A stretch of DNA of 64,000 bases from Salinicoccus halodurans (GTDB lineage Bacteria; Bacillota; Bacilli; Staphylococcales; Salinicoccaceae), in NCBI RefSeq assembly GCF_900114445.1, contig NZ_FOTB01000002.1, positions 1 through 64,000 of the forward strand, in the 5' to 3' direction. The translations under genes and the position numbers were made by a program. Below, piece after piece: positions 54,110 through 64,000 of the stretch. Under the pieces are notes generated by a model, which saw only the letters and a program-made list of their open reading frames with translations, did not search any database and was not told where the DNA came from. Each line of letters starts with the position of its first letter. The first letter of the stretch is position 1.

Positions 54110-55272
54110 CACAGGAAAACTACAACGAGCTGGTCAGGCTCCGCAGGCATTTCCACATGTATCCGGAACTTTCATTCCAGGAAGTCCAGACTCCTGCATA
54201 CATTGCGGAGTATTTGAGAGAACTCGGGCTTGAAGTGCAGGAAGGCATTGGCGGACGCGGTGTTGTCGGACGCCTGCGGGTCGATGATGCACTGCCGACG
54301 GTGGCACTCCGCGCCGACTTTGATGCCCTCCCCATCCAGGATGCAAAAGACGTCCCCTATAAATCGACGGTGCCGGGTGTCATGCACGCCTGCGGCCATG
54401 ACGCGCATACTGCCGTGGTGCTGACAACCGCCCGCATCCTCGCGCAGCATAAAGAGGATCTCTCGGGAAATGTCGTCTTCATCTTCCAGCATGCGGAAGA
54501 AGTTGATCCGGGCGGTGCAATCCAGATGATTGCTGATGGCTGTCTGGATGGTGTCGATGCGATATTCGGACAGCATGTCACGAGCAGCCTCGATGTCGGA
54601 ACGATTGGGTACAAATACGGTATAGCGACAGGCATGCCGGATGACTTTACAGTCAAGATTCACGGACGCGGAGCACACGCATCAAAACCACATGTCGCAA
54701 TCGATCCGGTGGCAGCCGCTATTTCATTCTGTAACCAGCTGCAGTATGTGGTGACAAGAAAATCAAAGCCGATGGAACCTGTCGTCCTGTCGATTACGAT
54801 GTTCAATGGCGGCCACCAGCACAACGTGATACCTGATGTAGTCACAGTCGGCGGAACAATCCGTACTTTCACACCGGAAGCCCAGAATCTGATGATCACT
54901 GAGCTGAAAAAATGCCTGGAAGGCCTTGTGACCACCACCGGCATTTCATATGATCTGGACTACATGAAAGGCTATCCACCGGTCGTAAACGATAAAGATA
55001 TAACAGATATTATACTTGAATCCGCAAAAGAGATTTCAACCGTCAAAGAGACAGAGGAACTGGAACCTGATTTGGGCGGGGAAGACTTCTCCTATTATCT
55101 GCAGCGGGTTCCCGGGACTTTTTATTACACAGGAACACGCAATCCGAATTTCAAAGCGGATTATCCGCATCATCATGCCAAATTTGATATTGATGAAAAA
55201 GGATTGGTAAACGCTGTATCCGTTATGCTTAAATCCGTATTTAAGTTTTTTGAGAAGGAGACGAAACAATGA
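54082..55272 (+). CDS. M20 family amidohydrolase, copy 2
   Basis: This 396-residue paralogue has MHACGHDAHTAVVL, HAEEVDPGGA and, in the dimer domain, GRGAHASKPHVAIDP; the C-terminal metal His is in YPHHHAKFDIDE. Its N-terminal 28 bases lie within copy 1, and copy 3 overlaps its end by four bases. All metal residues are kept, so it should be active. Differences in the substrate pocket (for example VTSSLDVGTIGYKYGIATG) suggest another acyl or amino-acid preference. Confidence 0.93.
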   Translation: METSIIEKLTQENYNELVRLRRHFHMYPELSFQEVQTPAYIAEYLRELGLEVQEGIGGRGVVGRLRVDDALPTVALRADFDALPIQDAKDVPYKSTVPGVMHACGHDAHTAVVLTTARILAQHKEDLSGNVVFIFQHAEEVDPGGAIQMIADGCLDGVDAIFGQHVTSSLDVGTIGYKYGIATGMPDDFTVKIHGRGAHASKPHVAIDPVAAAISFCNQLQYVVTRKSKPMEPVVLSITMFNGGHQHNVIPDVVTVGGTIRTFTPEAQNLMITELKKCLEGLVTTTGISYDLDYMKGYPPVVNDKDITDIILESAKEISTVKETEELEPDLGGEDFSYYLQRVPGTFYYTGTRNPNFKADYPHHHAKFDIDEKGLVNAVSVMLKSVFKFFEKETKQ

Positions 55273-56441
55273 TGGACATTACCAGAGAAATAGAATCCCG
55301 TTATGAGGATATGGTCGCAATCAGGCGCCACATGCACATGAATCCTGAGGTTTCATTTCAGGAAGAAAATACGAAACAATATATATTTGACCAGATCAAA
55401 GACTTCGGCTTTGATATCAGAAGGGATGTCGGCGGCAACGGCATTGTTGCAAGGCTTCATGTGGATGACAGCTTTAAAACTATCGGACTGCGTGCCGACT
55501 TCGATGCCCTCCCTATCCATGACGAAAAGGATGTACCCTATAAATCACAGGTTGAAGGAGCGATGCATGCATGTGGGCATGACGCCCATACCGCAATGCT
55601 GATTACAGCTGCGCGCATCCTCTCCGAACACAAAGACCAGCTTCCGGTCAATGTGGTCTTCATACACCAGCATGCCGAGGAAGTACTGCCCGGCGGTGCA
55701 AAATCCATGGTTGAAGCCGGCGCACTTGATGGTGTAGATTATGTATTCGGCCAGCATGTATCCAGCAACTACCCAGTGGGGACACTGTCATATACATATG
55801 ACTATGCTTACGCCAGTGCGGATTCCTTTACAATCAAAGTCCAGGGGCAAGGCGGCCACGGGGCGGAACCTCATGAGGCTGTAGACCCTGTCGTTGCAAC
55901 TGCTTCATTGATCCAGCAGTTGCAATCCATCGTTTCACGCACAACCGATCCATTGAAATCCGCAGTAGTGACCGTCGGTACATTCAACAGCGGCACAGTA
56001 TTCAACGTCATTCCGGATACAGCAGAAATCCGCGGAACTGTACGCACTTTCGAAAGAGAAGTAAAAGAAAAAGTGCAGCACCGCATCGAAGGCATTGCGA
56101 GAGGAATCGAATCCAGTTTTGATGTACAATGCACGGTGGAATATGCAGATGGCTATCCTGCTCTTCTTAATGACAATGACCATGTTGATCATGTGGTCGA
56201 TGTCATGAAAGACGCTGAATATGTAAAAATCACAGAGGAAAACCTGCCGTCCATGGGCGGAGAAGACTTTGCATATTTCCTGCAGAATAAACCCGGTGCC
56301 TATGTTTACACAGGTGTCCGGAACAGCGGCATTAAAGCCGACTATCCTCATCATCATCCAAAATTCGATATTGATGAAACAGGAATGAAAGCCGGTGTGG
56401 AAACACTGCTTAAAATAGTGTTGGGATTTAAAGATAAGTAA
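55269..56441 (+). CDS. M20 family amidohydrolase, copy 3
   Basis: The 390-residue third copy has the same architecture: MHACGHDAHTAMLI, HAEEVLPGGA, GQGGHGAEPHEAVDP and YPHHHPKFDIDE. AAGGAG lies eight bases before its start, so it can be translated on its own although it overlaps copy 2. A terminator follows. In related staphylococci one amidohydrolase occupies this place between tuf and kbl. Which copy is the orthologue cannot be decided by eye. Confidence 0.93.
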   Translation: MMDITREIESRYEDMVAIRRHMHMNPEVSFQEENTKQYIFDQIKDFGFDIRRDVGGNGIVARLHVDDSFKTIGLRADFDALPIHDEKDVPYKSQVEGAMHACGHDAHTAMLITAARILSEHKDQLPVNVVFIHQHAEEVLPGGAKSMVEAGALDGVDYVFGQHVSSNYPVGTLSYTYDYAYASADSFTIKVQGQGGHGAEPHEAVDPVVATASLIQQLQSIVSRTTDPLKSAVVTVGTFNSGTVFNVIPDTAEIRGTVRTFEREVKEKVQHRIEGIARGIESSFDVQCTVEYADGYPALLNDNDHVDHVVDVMKDAEYVKITEENLPSMGGEDFAYFLQNKPGAYVYTGVRNSGIKADYPHHHPKFDIDETGMKAGVETLLKIVLGFKDK

Positions 56442-56444
56442 TTT

Positions 56445-56474
56445 ACCGGAGTGCGCATTGCACTCCGGTTTTTC
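56445..56474 (+). terminator. Terminator of the amidohydrolase operon
   Basis: ACCGGAGTGC and GCACTCCGGT pair around a five-base loop and lead into TTTTTC. Confidence 0.92.
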
Positions 56475-56481
56475 ATTGCAT

Positions 56482-56519
56482 AAAAAAGAAGCCTGGACAA
56501 AATGTCCAGGCTTCAGCTT
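56482..56519 (-). terminator. tuf terminator
   Basis: A perfect 12-base-pair stem with loop AAA is flanked by T-runs on both strands; on the minus strand it closes the tuf transcript 12 bases after the stop codon. Confidence 0.9.
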
Positions 56520-56531
56520 TTTATACTGAAA

Positions 56532-57719
56532 TTATTTGATGATGTCAGTTACAACGCCTGATCCAACAGTACGTCCACCCTCACGGATAGAGAAACGCGT
56601 ACCATCTTCGATAGCGATTGGAGAAATGAGTTCAACTGTCATTTCAACGTTGTCGCCAGGCATAACCATTTCAGTTCCTTCTGGGAGGTTAACAACACCA
56701 GTTACGTCAGTTGTACGGAAGTAGAACTGAGGACGGTAGTTGTTGAAGAATGGAGTGTGACGTCCACCTTCTTCTTTTGAAAGAACATAAACTTCAGCTT
56801 TGAAGTTTGTGTGTGGAGTGATGGATCCAGGTTTAGCAAGTACTTGTCCACGCTGGATGTCTTCACGTGCTACACCACGGAGCAAAGCACCGATGTTGTC
56901 GCCAGCTTCTGCGTAGTCAAGAAGCTTACGGAACATTTCAACACCTGTAACTGTTGTTTTACCGGATTCTTCAGTAAGACCGATGATTTCAACTTCGTCA
57001 CCGACTTTGATTTGTCCACGGTCAACACGGCCAGTTGCAACTGTACCACGACCAGTGATTGAGAACACGTCCTCAACTGGCATCATGAATGGTTTGTCAG
57101 AGTCACGCTCTGGAGTTGGAATGTAAGTGTCTACAGCTTCCATCAATTCCAGGATTTTGTTTTCGTATTCTTCAACGCCTTCAAGAGCTTTAAGAGCTGA
57201 ACCAGCAATTACAGGGATGTCGTCGCCAGGGAAGTCGTATTCAGAAAGAAGTTCACGAACTTCCATTTCAACAAGTTCAAGAAGCTCTTCGTCGTCTACC
57301 ATGTCAACTTTGTTAAGGAATACAACAAGTGCTGGTACACCAACGTTACGTGAAAGCAGGATGTGCTCACGAGTTTGTGGCATTGGGCCGTCTGCAGCAG
57401 ATACTACAAGAATACCGCCGTCCATTTGAGCAGCACCAGTGATCATGTTTTTAACGTAGTCAGCGTGACCTGGGCAGTCAACGTGCGCATAGTGACGAGT
57501 TTCTGTTTCATACTCGATATGAGACGTGTTGATTGTGATACCACGTTCTTTTTCTTCCGGTGCGTTGTCGATCTGAGCGTAGCTCTGAGCTTCACCAGAA
57601 CCTCTTTTAGCGAGAACAGTTGCGATAGCAGCTGTTAGAGTTGTTTTACCGTGGTCAACGTGACCAATTGTACCAATATTGGCATGTGTTTTGGAACGGT
57701 CAAATTTTTCTTTAGCCAT
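56532..57719 (-). CDS. tuf: Translation elongation factor Tu
   Basis: The 395-residue GTPase brings aminoacyl-tRNA to the ribosome. The P-loop GHVDHGKT is at 19-26, [12 protein letters not shown] is the switch II region, and NKVDM the guanine specificity motif. Domains 2 and 3 follow ([26 protein letters not shown]). Codon use is that of a highly expressed gene. It has its own promoter downstream of fusA and a strong terminator. Confidence 0.99.
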   Translation of the reverse strand: MAKEKFDRSKTHANIGTIGHVDHGKTTLTAAIATVLAKRGSGEAQSYAQIDNAPEEKERGITINTSHIEYETETRHYAHVDCPGHADYVKNMITGAAQMDGGILVVSAADGPMPQTREHILLSRNVGVPALVVFLNKVDMVDDEELLELVEMEVRELLSEYDFPGDDIPVIAGSALKALEGVEEYENKILELMEAVDTYIPTPERDSDKPFMMPVEDVFSITGRGTVATGRVDRGQIKVGDEVEIIGLTEESGKTTVTGVEMFRKLLDYAEAGDNIGALLRGVAREDIQRGQVLAKPGSITPHTNFKAEVYVLSKEEGGRHTPFFNNYRPQFYFRTTDVTGVVNLPEGTEMVMPGDNVEMTVELISPIAIEDGTRFSIREGGRTVGSGVVTDIIK

Positions 57720-57765
57720 TTTGTTATACCTCTCCTTAAAATAAGTTTTTTTATTTGAAACTCGG

Positions 57766-57782
57766 GGCGGGGGAGCCCCGCC
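57766..57782 (-). other. GC-rich hairpin in the tuf leader
   Basis: GGCGGGG and CCCCGCC pair around a three-base loop, but no T-run follows on the minus strand, so it is probably a leader structure rather than a terminator. It lies between the tuf promoter and the tuf ribosome site. Confidence 0.5.
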
Positions 57783-57801
57783 TCAAGGTGTTTCTAAATC
57801 A

Positions 57802-57830
57802 CTTATAAATGATTTAGGTGTAAAAATCAA
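57802..57830 (-). promoter_or_regulatory. tuf promoter
   Basis: TTGATT and TATAAG are separated by exactly 17 bases, starting just after the fusA stop codon. An AATCA...TGATT dyad (CTAAATCA/TGATTTAG) straddles the -10 region. Confidence 0.65.
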
Positions 57831-57839
57831 GCCAGCTGA

Positions 57840-59921
<2,082 letters not shown>

Positions 59922-59982
59922 TGGTATTCTTTTCTCCTTCCAGGAAATGGGTTGAAATTTTAAGGCTGTATTTACCCGCCTA

Positions 59983-60453
59983 CTACCAACGGTAGTGTGC
60001 GAATGCTCTGTTAGCCTCTGCCATTTTGTGTGTTTCTTCGCGTTTCTTGACAGCACCGCCTGTGTTGTTGGCAGCGTCAAGAATTTCATTTGCAAGACGT
60101 TCTTCCATTGTCTTTTCCCCACGCAGACGTGCGTAGTTCACAAGCCAACGAAGTCCGAGAGTCGTACGGCGTTCTGCACGTACCTCAACTGGCACCTGGT
60201 AGTTGGATCCACCAACACGGCGAGCTTTAACTTCAAGTACCGGCATGATGTTATCGATTGCTTCATCGAACACTTCCATAGCATCTCTGCCTGAACGTTC
60301 CTGTACAAGATTAAATGCAGAATAGAGAATTCTTTGGGAAGTACCGCGCTTTCCGTCAACCATCATTTTGTTGATGAGTTTTGTCACAAGCTTGGAGTTG
60401 TGAATCGGATCCGGCAATACGTCTCTTTTGGCAACTGGTCCTTTACGTGGCAT
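59983..60453 (-). CDS. rpsG: 30S ribosomal protein S7
   Basis: The 156-residue protein starts [23 protein letters not shown] in part as in all Bacillales S7 and ends [14 protein letters not shown], the full normal length. S7 nucleates the head of the small subunit. It lies 54 bases after rpsL and 61 bases before fusA, the classical str operon order, and has an AAAGGAGG ribosome site. Confidence 0.99.
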   Translation of the reverse strand: MPRKGPVAKRDVLPDPIHNSKLVTKLINKMMVDGKRGTSQRILYSAFNLVQERSGRDAMEVFDEAIDNIMPVLEVKARRVGGSNYQVPVEVRAERRTTLGLRWLVNYARLRGEKTMEERLANEILDAANNTGGAVKKREETHKMAEANRAFAHYRW

Positions 60454-60507
60454 AGTTAGCCTCCTTTCAAATAGTTGATTTAGAATGCTTCCGTAAAATA
60501 CGGTTCA

Positions 60508-60927
60508 TTATTTTTTCGCTTTAGGTTTCTTAGTACCGTATAGGGAGCGTCCCTGTCTGCGAGTGTCGACACCGGAAGTGTCAAGCGCACCGCGTACGAC
60601 ATGGTAACGTACACCTGGCAGGTCTTTTACACGTCCGCCGCGGATCAGTACTACACTGTGTTCCTGGAGGTTGTGTCCGATACCGGGAATGTATGCATTC
60701 ACTTCGATATTATTTGAAAGTCTCACACGGGCATATTTACGTAGAGCAGAGTTCGGTTTCTTAGGAGTCATCGTACCCACACGAGTGCAGACACCACGTT
60801 TTTGTGGAGCTGTTTCGTTTGTGACACGCTTCTTAAGACTGTTGAATCCTCTGTTCAGAGCTGGTGAGTCTGATGATTTTGATTTAGACTGACGAGATTT
60901 TCTAACGAGCTGGTTAATAGTTGGCAT
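60508..60927 (-). CDS. rpsL: 30S ribosomal protein S12
   Basis: The 139-residue decoding-centre protein begins [20 protein letters not shown] and includes [18 protein letters not shown] and [16 protein letters not shown]; the lysines that confer streptomycin sensitivity are unchanged. The ATG at 60927 has GGAGGAA upstream; the frame opens ten codons earlier in the leader. A promoter 150 bases upstream makes it the first gene of an independent str transcript. Confidence 0.99.
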   Translation of the reverse strand: MPTINQLVRKSRQSKSKSSDSPALNRGFNSLKKRVTNETAPQKRGVCTRVGTMTPKKPNSALRKYARVRLSNNIEVNAYIPGIGHNLQEHSVVLIRGGRVKDLPGVRYHVVRGALDTSGVDTRRQGRSLYGTKKPKAKK

Positions 60928-60993
60928 GTTATTCCTCCTCTCTTTTCTTAATCCCACACATCCAGGTGGTTCATTTTTTGGGTATAAAAAATG

Positions 60994-61013
60994 TGTAAGA
61001 AAAAATTCTTACA
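60994..61013 (-). promoter_or_regulatory. Hairpin with T-run in the rpsL leader
   Basis: TGTAAGAA and TTCTTACA close a four-base loop, and on the minus strand a TTTTTTAT run follows a few bases later. It resembles an attenuator located between the rpsL promoter and gene. Confidence 0.5.
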
Positions 61014-61073
61014 TTTCAACATTTTGTATCTCTAGAGAAAGGCATAAAGCCCCCATATAGAGTAACCTTAATT

Positions 61074-61102
61074 ATAGTATCATCCGAACTTTGCAAAGTC
61101 AA
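61074..61102 (-). promoter_or_regulatory. Promoter of the rpsL-rpsG-fusA operon
   Basis: TTGACT and TACTAT are exactly 17 bases apart; a TATAAT overlaps the -10 three bases farther. It sits in the gap where relatives carry a small L7Ae-like gene. Confidence 0.8.
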
Positions 61103-61151
61103 GAACTATCATTTTCAAATTTTATTCTTCTTTAAGGTTTTTTATAATGAA

Positions 61152-61174
61152 GACCGGGATTATCCATCCCGGTC
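61152..61174 (-). terminator. Hairpin after rpoC
   Basis: GACCGGGA and TCCCGGTC pair with a seven-base loop, 21 bases after the rpoC stop. The following T-run is poor (TTCATTATAAAAAA), so it may be a weak or partial terminator. Confidence 0.6.
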
Positions 61175-61195
61175 AAATTGTTTATTACTGAAGTA

Positions 61196-64000
61196 TTATT
61201 CTTCGACCAATACTTCTTCCTGTTTCGTTTCAACAGGTTTTGATTCAACATCTATCTCAACATCACGGTATTTCGGCATACCGGTACCGGCAGGAATCAG
61301 CTTACCGATGATGACGTTCTCTTTAAGACCGAGAAGTTCATCACGCTTGCCTTTGATTGCAGCATCCGTAAGTACTCTTGTTGTTTCCTGGAAGCTGGCT
61401 GCAGAAAGGAAGCTTTCTGTTTCAAGGGAAGCTTTTGTGATACCGAGAAGTACAGGTTTTGCTGTTGCAGGACGTTTACGTTTCTTAAAGATATCTTTAT
61501 TGGCATCCGTGAAGTGGTGGATGTCCACTAAAGCACCTGGAAGAAGTTTGGTTTCTCCTGCGTCGATGATCCTCACTTTTCTGAGCATCTGTCTTACCAT
61601 GACTTCGACGTGTTTATCATCGATTTCAACACCCTGCATGCGGTACACTTTCTGGACTTCTTTGAGCAGATATTCCTGAGTGCGGTTCAAGCCTGCAATC
61701 GTCAGGAGTTCTTTAGGTTCGATTGAACCTTCGTTGAGCGGCTGTCCCGGTTCGATCGCGTCGCCGATATCCACTATCAATCTGGCAGTGGCAGGTACAG
61801 TGTACGATTTCGTTTCCTGTTCGCCCTTGATCTTGACCTCCTGCTGACGGTCTTTCACAATTTCGATATCGGTGACAGCACCGCGGATTTCAGAGACGAC
61901 AGCCTGTCCTTTCGGGTTACGGGCTTCAAACAGCTCCTGGATACGCGGCAGACCCTGAGTGATGTCGCTTCCTGCTACACCACCTGTGTGGAATGTACGC
62001 ATTGTAAGCTGTGTACCCGGTTCACCGATGGATTGTGCAGCGATTGTACCAACCGCTTCACCGGCCTCGACTTTTTCACCAGTTGCAAGGTTTTTACCAT
62101 AACAGCGTTCACATACACCATGACGCGTGTTGCAGGTAAACGCAGAGCGGATATACATCTCTTCTATGCCGCTTGATACGATCTCTTTGGCAAGCTCTGC
62201 TGTAATCAGTTCGTTTGATTGAACAAGGATTTCGTCAGTTTCCGGATGTCTTACCGTCTCTTTCGAGTAACGGCCTTCAAGGCGGTCGATCAGCGGTTCG
62301 ATCAGTTCGGAACCTTCTGTGAGGGCCGAAACAAGCAGTCCCTTGTCTGTACCGCAATCTTCTTCACGGACGATGACATCCTGTGCAACATCAACAAGAC
62401 GGCGTGTCAGATAACCTGAGTCCGCAGTCTTAAGTGCTGTATCCGCAAGACCTTTACGTGCACCGTGAGTCGAAATGAAGTACTCGAGTACTGTCAGTCC
62501 TTCACGGAAGCTTGATTTGATCGGAAGTTCAATGATCTGTCCGGACGGGTTGGCCATCAGACCGCGCATGCCGGCAAGCTGCGTAAAGTTAGATGCGTTA
62601 CCACGGGCACCGGAGTCACTCATCATGAAGATAGGGTTCAGTCGGTCCAGTGATTCCATCAGCCGTGCCTGAATAACGTCTTTCGCCTTGGTCCAAAGTT
62701 CAATTACAGCTCCATAGCGTTCTTCTTCTGTAATGAGACCGCGTGTAAACTGTTTTTGAACTTTTTCCACTTTTTCTTCCGTTTCATTAATGATTTCCTG
62801 TTTATCAGGAAGTACCACGATGTCGGATACACCTACCGTGATACCCGCTTTGGAAGAATATTTGAATCCGAGGTCTTTCATCAAGTCCAGCATTACGGAA
62901 GTTTCTGTAATGTGGAATTTGTTAAATACTTCAGCGATGATCTGACCAAGGAATTTCTTGTTGAATGGATCGCCGATCGGCGTTTCTTCAAACTTGGCTC
63001 CGAGTCCGGCTTCTCCCAGTTCCGATGCCTTGACAAAGTAGCGGTCCGGCGTTTTGAACTCCAGGTTTTCTCTCGTCGGTTCATTGATATAAGGGAAGGA
63101 TGGCGGCATGATCTGGTTGAAAATAACTTTACCTGTCGTCGTCATCAGGATCTTGCCTTCATTTTCTTCAGACACTTTTTCAACTTCATAAGCATTTGTA
63201 TGCACACCGATACGAGTGTGGAGGCCTACATAACCGTTCTGGTATGCCATGACCACTTCATTCGCATCTTTGAAAATGTGACCTTCGCGTGCTTCATTTT
63301 CCCTCTCAAGCGTCAGGTAGTAGTTACCCAATACCATATCCTGTGATGGTGTAACAACCGGCTTACCATCTTTCGGGTTAAGAATGTTCTGTGCAGCAAG
63401 CATCAGCATGCGCGCTTCCGCCTGGGCCTCTTTTGAAAGAGGTACGTGAACCGCCATCTGGTCACCATCAAAGTCGGCGTTATACGCTGTCGTTACAAGC
63501 GGGTGAAGACGGATTGCACGGCCTTCGATCAATGTCGCTTCGAACGCCTGGATACCCAGACGGTGAAGCGTTGGCGCACGGTTCAGGAGCACCGGGTGCT
63601 CTTTTATGACATCTTCGAGTACATCCCAGACTTCATTTTCCATACGCTCAATCTTGCCTTTGGCATTTTTGATGTTTGTTGCCATTTCACGCTCGACAAG
63701 TTCTTTCATTACGAAAGGCTTGAAGAGTTCCAGTGCCATTTCTCTCGGGAGTCCACACTGGTACATTTTCAGGGACGGACCTACAACGATAACGGAACGG
63801 CCTGAATAGTCGACACGCTTACCGAGCAGGTTCTGACGGAAACGTCCCTGTTTACCTTTGAGCATGTGGGACAGTGATTTAAGCGGACGGTTACCCGGCC
63901 CTGTCACAGGACGGCCACGGCGTCCGTTATCAATCAGAGCATCCACGGCTTCCTGCAGCATACGCTTCTCATTTTGCACAATGATGCCCGGCGCACCAAG
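61196..64000 (-). CDS. rpoC: DNA-directed RNA polymerase beta' subunit, C-terminal 930-odd residues (window edge)
   Basis: The frame is open to the last base of the window and continues beyond it; the visible part begins [15 protein letters not shown]. It contains the catalytic [16 protein letters not shown] with the three Mg-binding aspartates, the bridge helix and trigger loop region ([26 protein letters not shown]), and the zinc-binding [13 protein letters not shown]. It ends EEVLVEE, a normal end. The N-terminal clamp with the first zinc finger, about 270 residues, lies outside the window. Confidence 0.99.
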   Translation of the reverse strand, partial: LGAPGIIVQNEKRMLQEAVDALIDNGRRGRPVTGPGNRPLKSLSHMLKGKQGRFRQNLLGKRVDYSGRSVIVVGPSLKMYQCGLPREMALELFKPFVMKELVEREMATNIKNAKGKIERMENEVWDVLEDVIKEHPVLLNRAPTLHRLGIQAFEATLIEGRAIRLHPLVTTAYNADFDGDQMAVHVPLSKEAQAEARMLMLAAQNILNPKDGKPVVTPSQDMVLGNYYLTLERENEAREGHIFKDANEVVMAYQNGYVGLHTRIGVHTNAYEVEKVSEENEGKILMTTTGKVIFNQIMPPSFPYINEPTRENLEFKTPDRYFVKASELGEAGLGAKFEETPIGDPFNKKFLGQIIAEVFNKFHITETSVMLDLMKDLGFKYSSKAGITVGVSDIVVLPDKQEIINETEEKVEKVQKQFTRGLITEEERYGAVIELWTKAKDVIQARLMESLDRLNPIFMMSDSGARGNASNFTQLAGMRGLMANPSGQIIELPIKSSFREGLTVLEYFISTHGARKGLADTALKTADSGYLTRRLVDVAQDVIVREEDCGTDKGLLVSALTEGSELIEPLIDRLEGRYSKETVRHPETDEILVQSNELITAELAKEIVSSGIEEMYIRSAFTCNTRHGVCERCYGKNLATGEKVEAGEAVGTIAAQSIGEPGTQLTMRTFHTGGVAGSDITQGLPRIQELFEARNPKGQAVVSEIRGAVTDIEIVKDRQQEVKIKGEQETKSYTVPATARLIVDIGDAIEPGQPLNEGSIEPKELLTIAGLNRTQEYLLKEVQKVYRMQGVEIDDKHVEVMVRQMLRKVRIIDAGETKLLPGALVDIHHFTDANKDIFKKRKRPATAKPVLLGITKASLETESFLSAASFQETTRVLTDAAIKGKRDELLGLKENVIIGKLIPAGTGMPKYRDVEIDVESKPVETKQEEVLVEE

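Noticed and set aside
59922-60122. 67-codon N-terminal extension of fusA
   Set aside because: It overlaps the rpsG coding region, while EF-G begins at MAREFS with an AAGGAG site upstream.
62756-63346. 196-codon open frame on the plus strand opposite rpoC
   Set aside because: It lies wholly inside the well-conserved rpoC coding sequence and its translation shows no family features; an antisense by-product of codon usage.

Overview
The window is one contiguous piece of a Firmicutes chromosome, most likely from the family Staphylococcaceae and from a moderately high-GC, salt-associated genus such as Salinicoccus. The reasons are gene order and composition. On the minus strand rpoC-rpsL-rpsG-fusA-tuf is followed by an amidohydrolase, kbl, a threonine-dehydrogenase-like epimerase, a HAD phosphatase and tadA. 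Farther along come folE2, yojF-bshB2, pdxK, ung, hemQ/pta/lipL, an HD phosphohydrolase, ywhD and ywiB-argS. This is the neighbourhood known from staphylococcal chromosomes, but the DNA is clearly richer in GC than Staphylococcus or Macrococcus. The genus is an inference; no rRNA or tRNA gene is present to test it.

Layout. 1-4.5 kb: an AT-richer type I restriction-modification locus (hsdR, hsdM and the first codons of hsdS). 4.7-7.4 kb: a long palindromic repeat, a MarR/MFS pair with a clear MarR operator, and a methyltransferase. 7.4-15.4 kb: a sugar-acid region. It has an intact lower 2-keto-3-deoxygluconate (KDG) branch (LacI regulator, kdgA, kdgK) and an intact ROK regulator. The upper hexuronate genes are wrecked: uxuB-like, uxuA, uxaC and a TRAP-permease tail all carry internal deletions, frameshifts or stops. 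A two-unit 83-bp tandem repeat lies among them, and a similarly collapsed IclR regulator lies beyond an MFS gene. 15.5-24.3 kb: thioesterase and SDR, a glycerate kinase/DASS transporter operon, small membrane ORFs, NhaC, an SDR, ZIP and EamA transporters.

24.3-35.2 kb: a luciferase-like oxidoreductase, two proline-type peptidases, an acetyltransferase, an iron/cobalamin-type binding protein with its permease but no ATPase, ywiB-argS and mgtE. mgtE has its own promoter in front of a terminator-like leader. 35.4-49.9 kb: the conserved housekeeping block (ywhD, HD hydrolase, lipL, pta, hemQ, a GntR/ABC operon of the Ytr type, ywdK, ywdI, ung, pdxK, yojF-bshB2, folE2, a DoxX protein under a near-consensus promoter, Cof phosphatase, tadA). 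50-64 kb: kbl-tdh for threonine breakdown, three tandem M20 amidohydrolases where relatives usually have one, then tuf, fusA, rpsG, rpsL and the 3' part of rpoC. The L7Ae-like gene usual between rpoC and rpsL is absent; a terminator-like hairpin and a strong promoter occupy the space.

I did not find a convincing new defence or mobile system. The most informative observations are the selective decay of the hexuronate pathway by internal deletion, the M20 triplication, the mgtE leader, the dyad inside the doxX promoter, the repeat families and several unannotated small membrane proteins.
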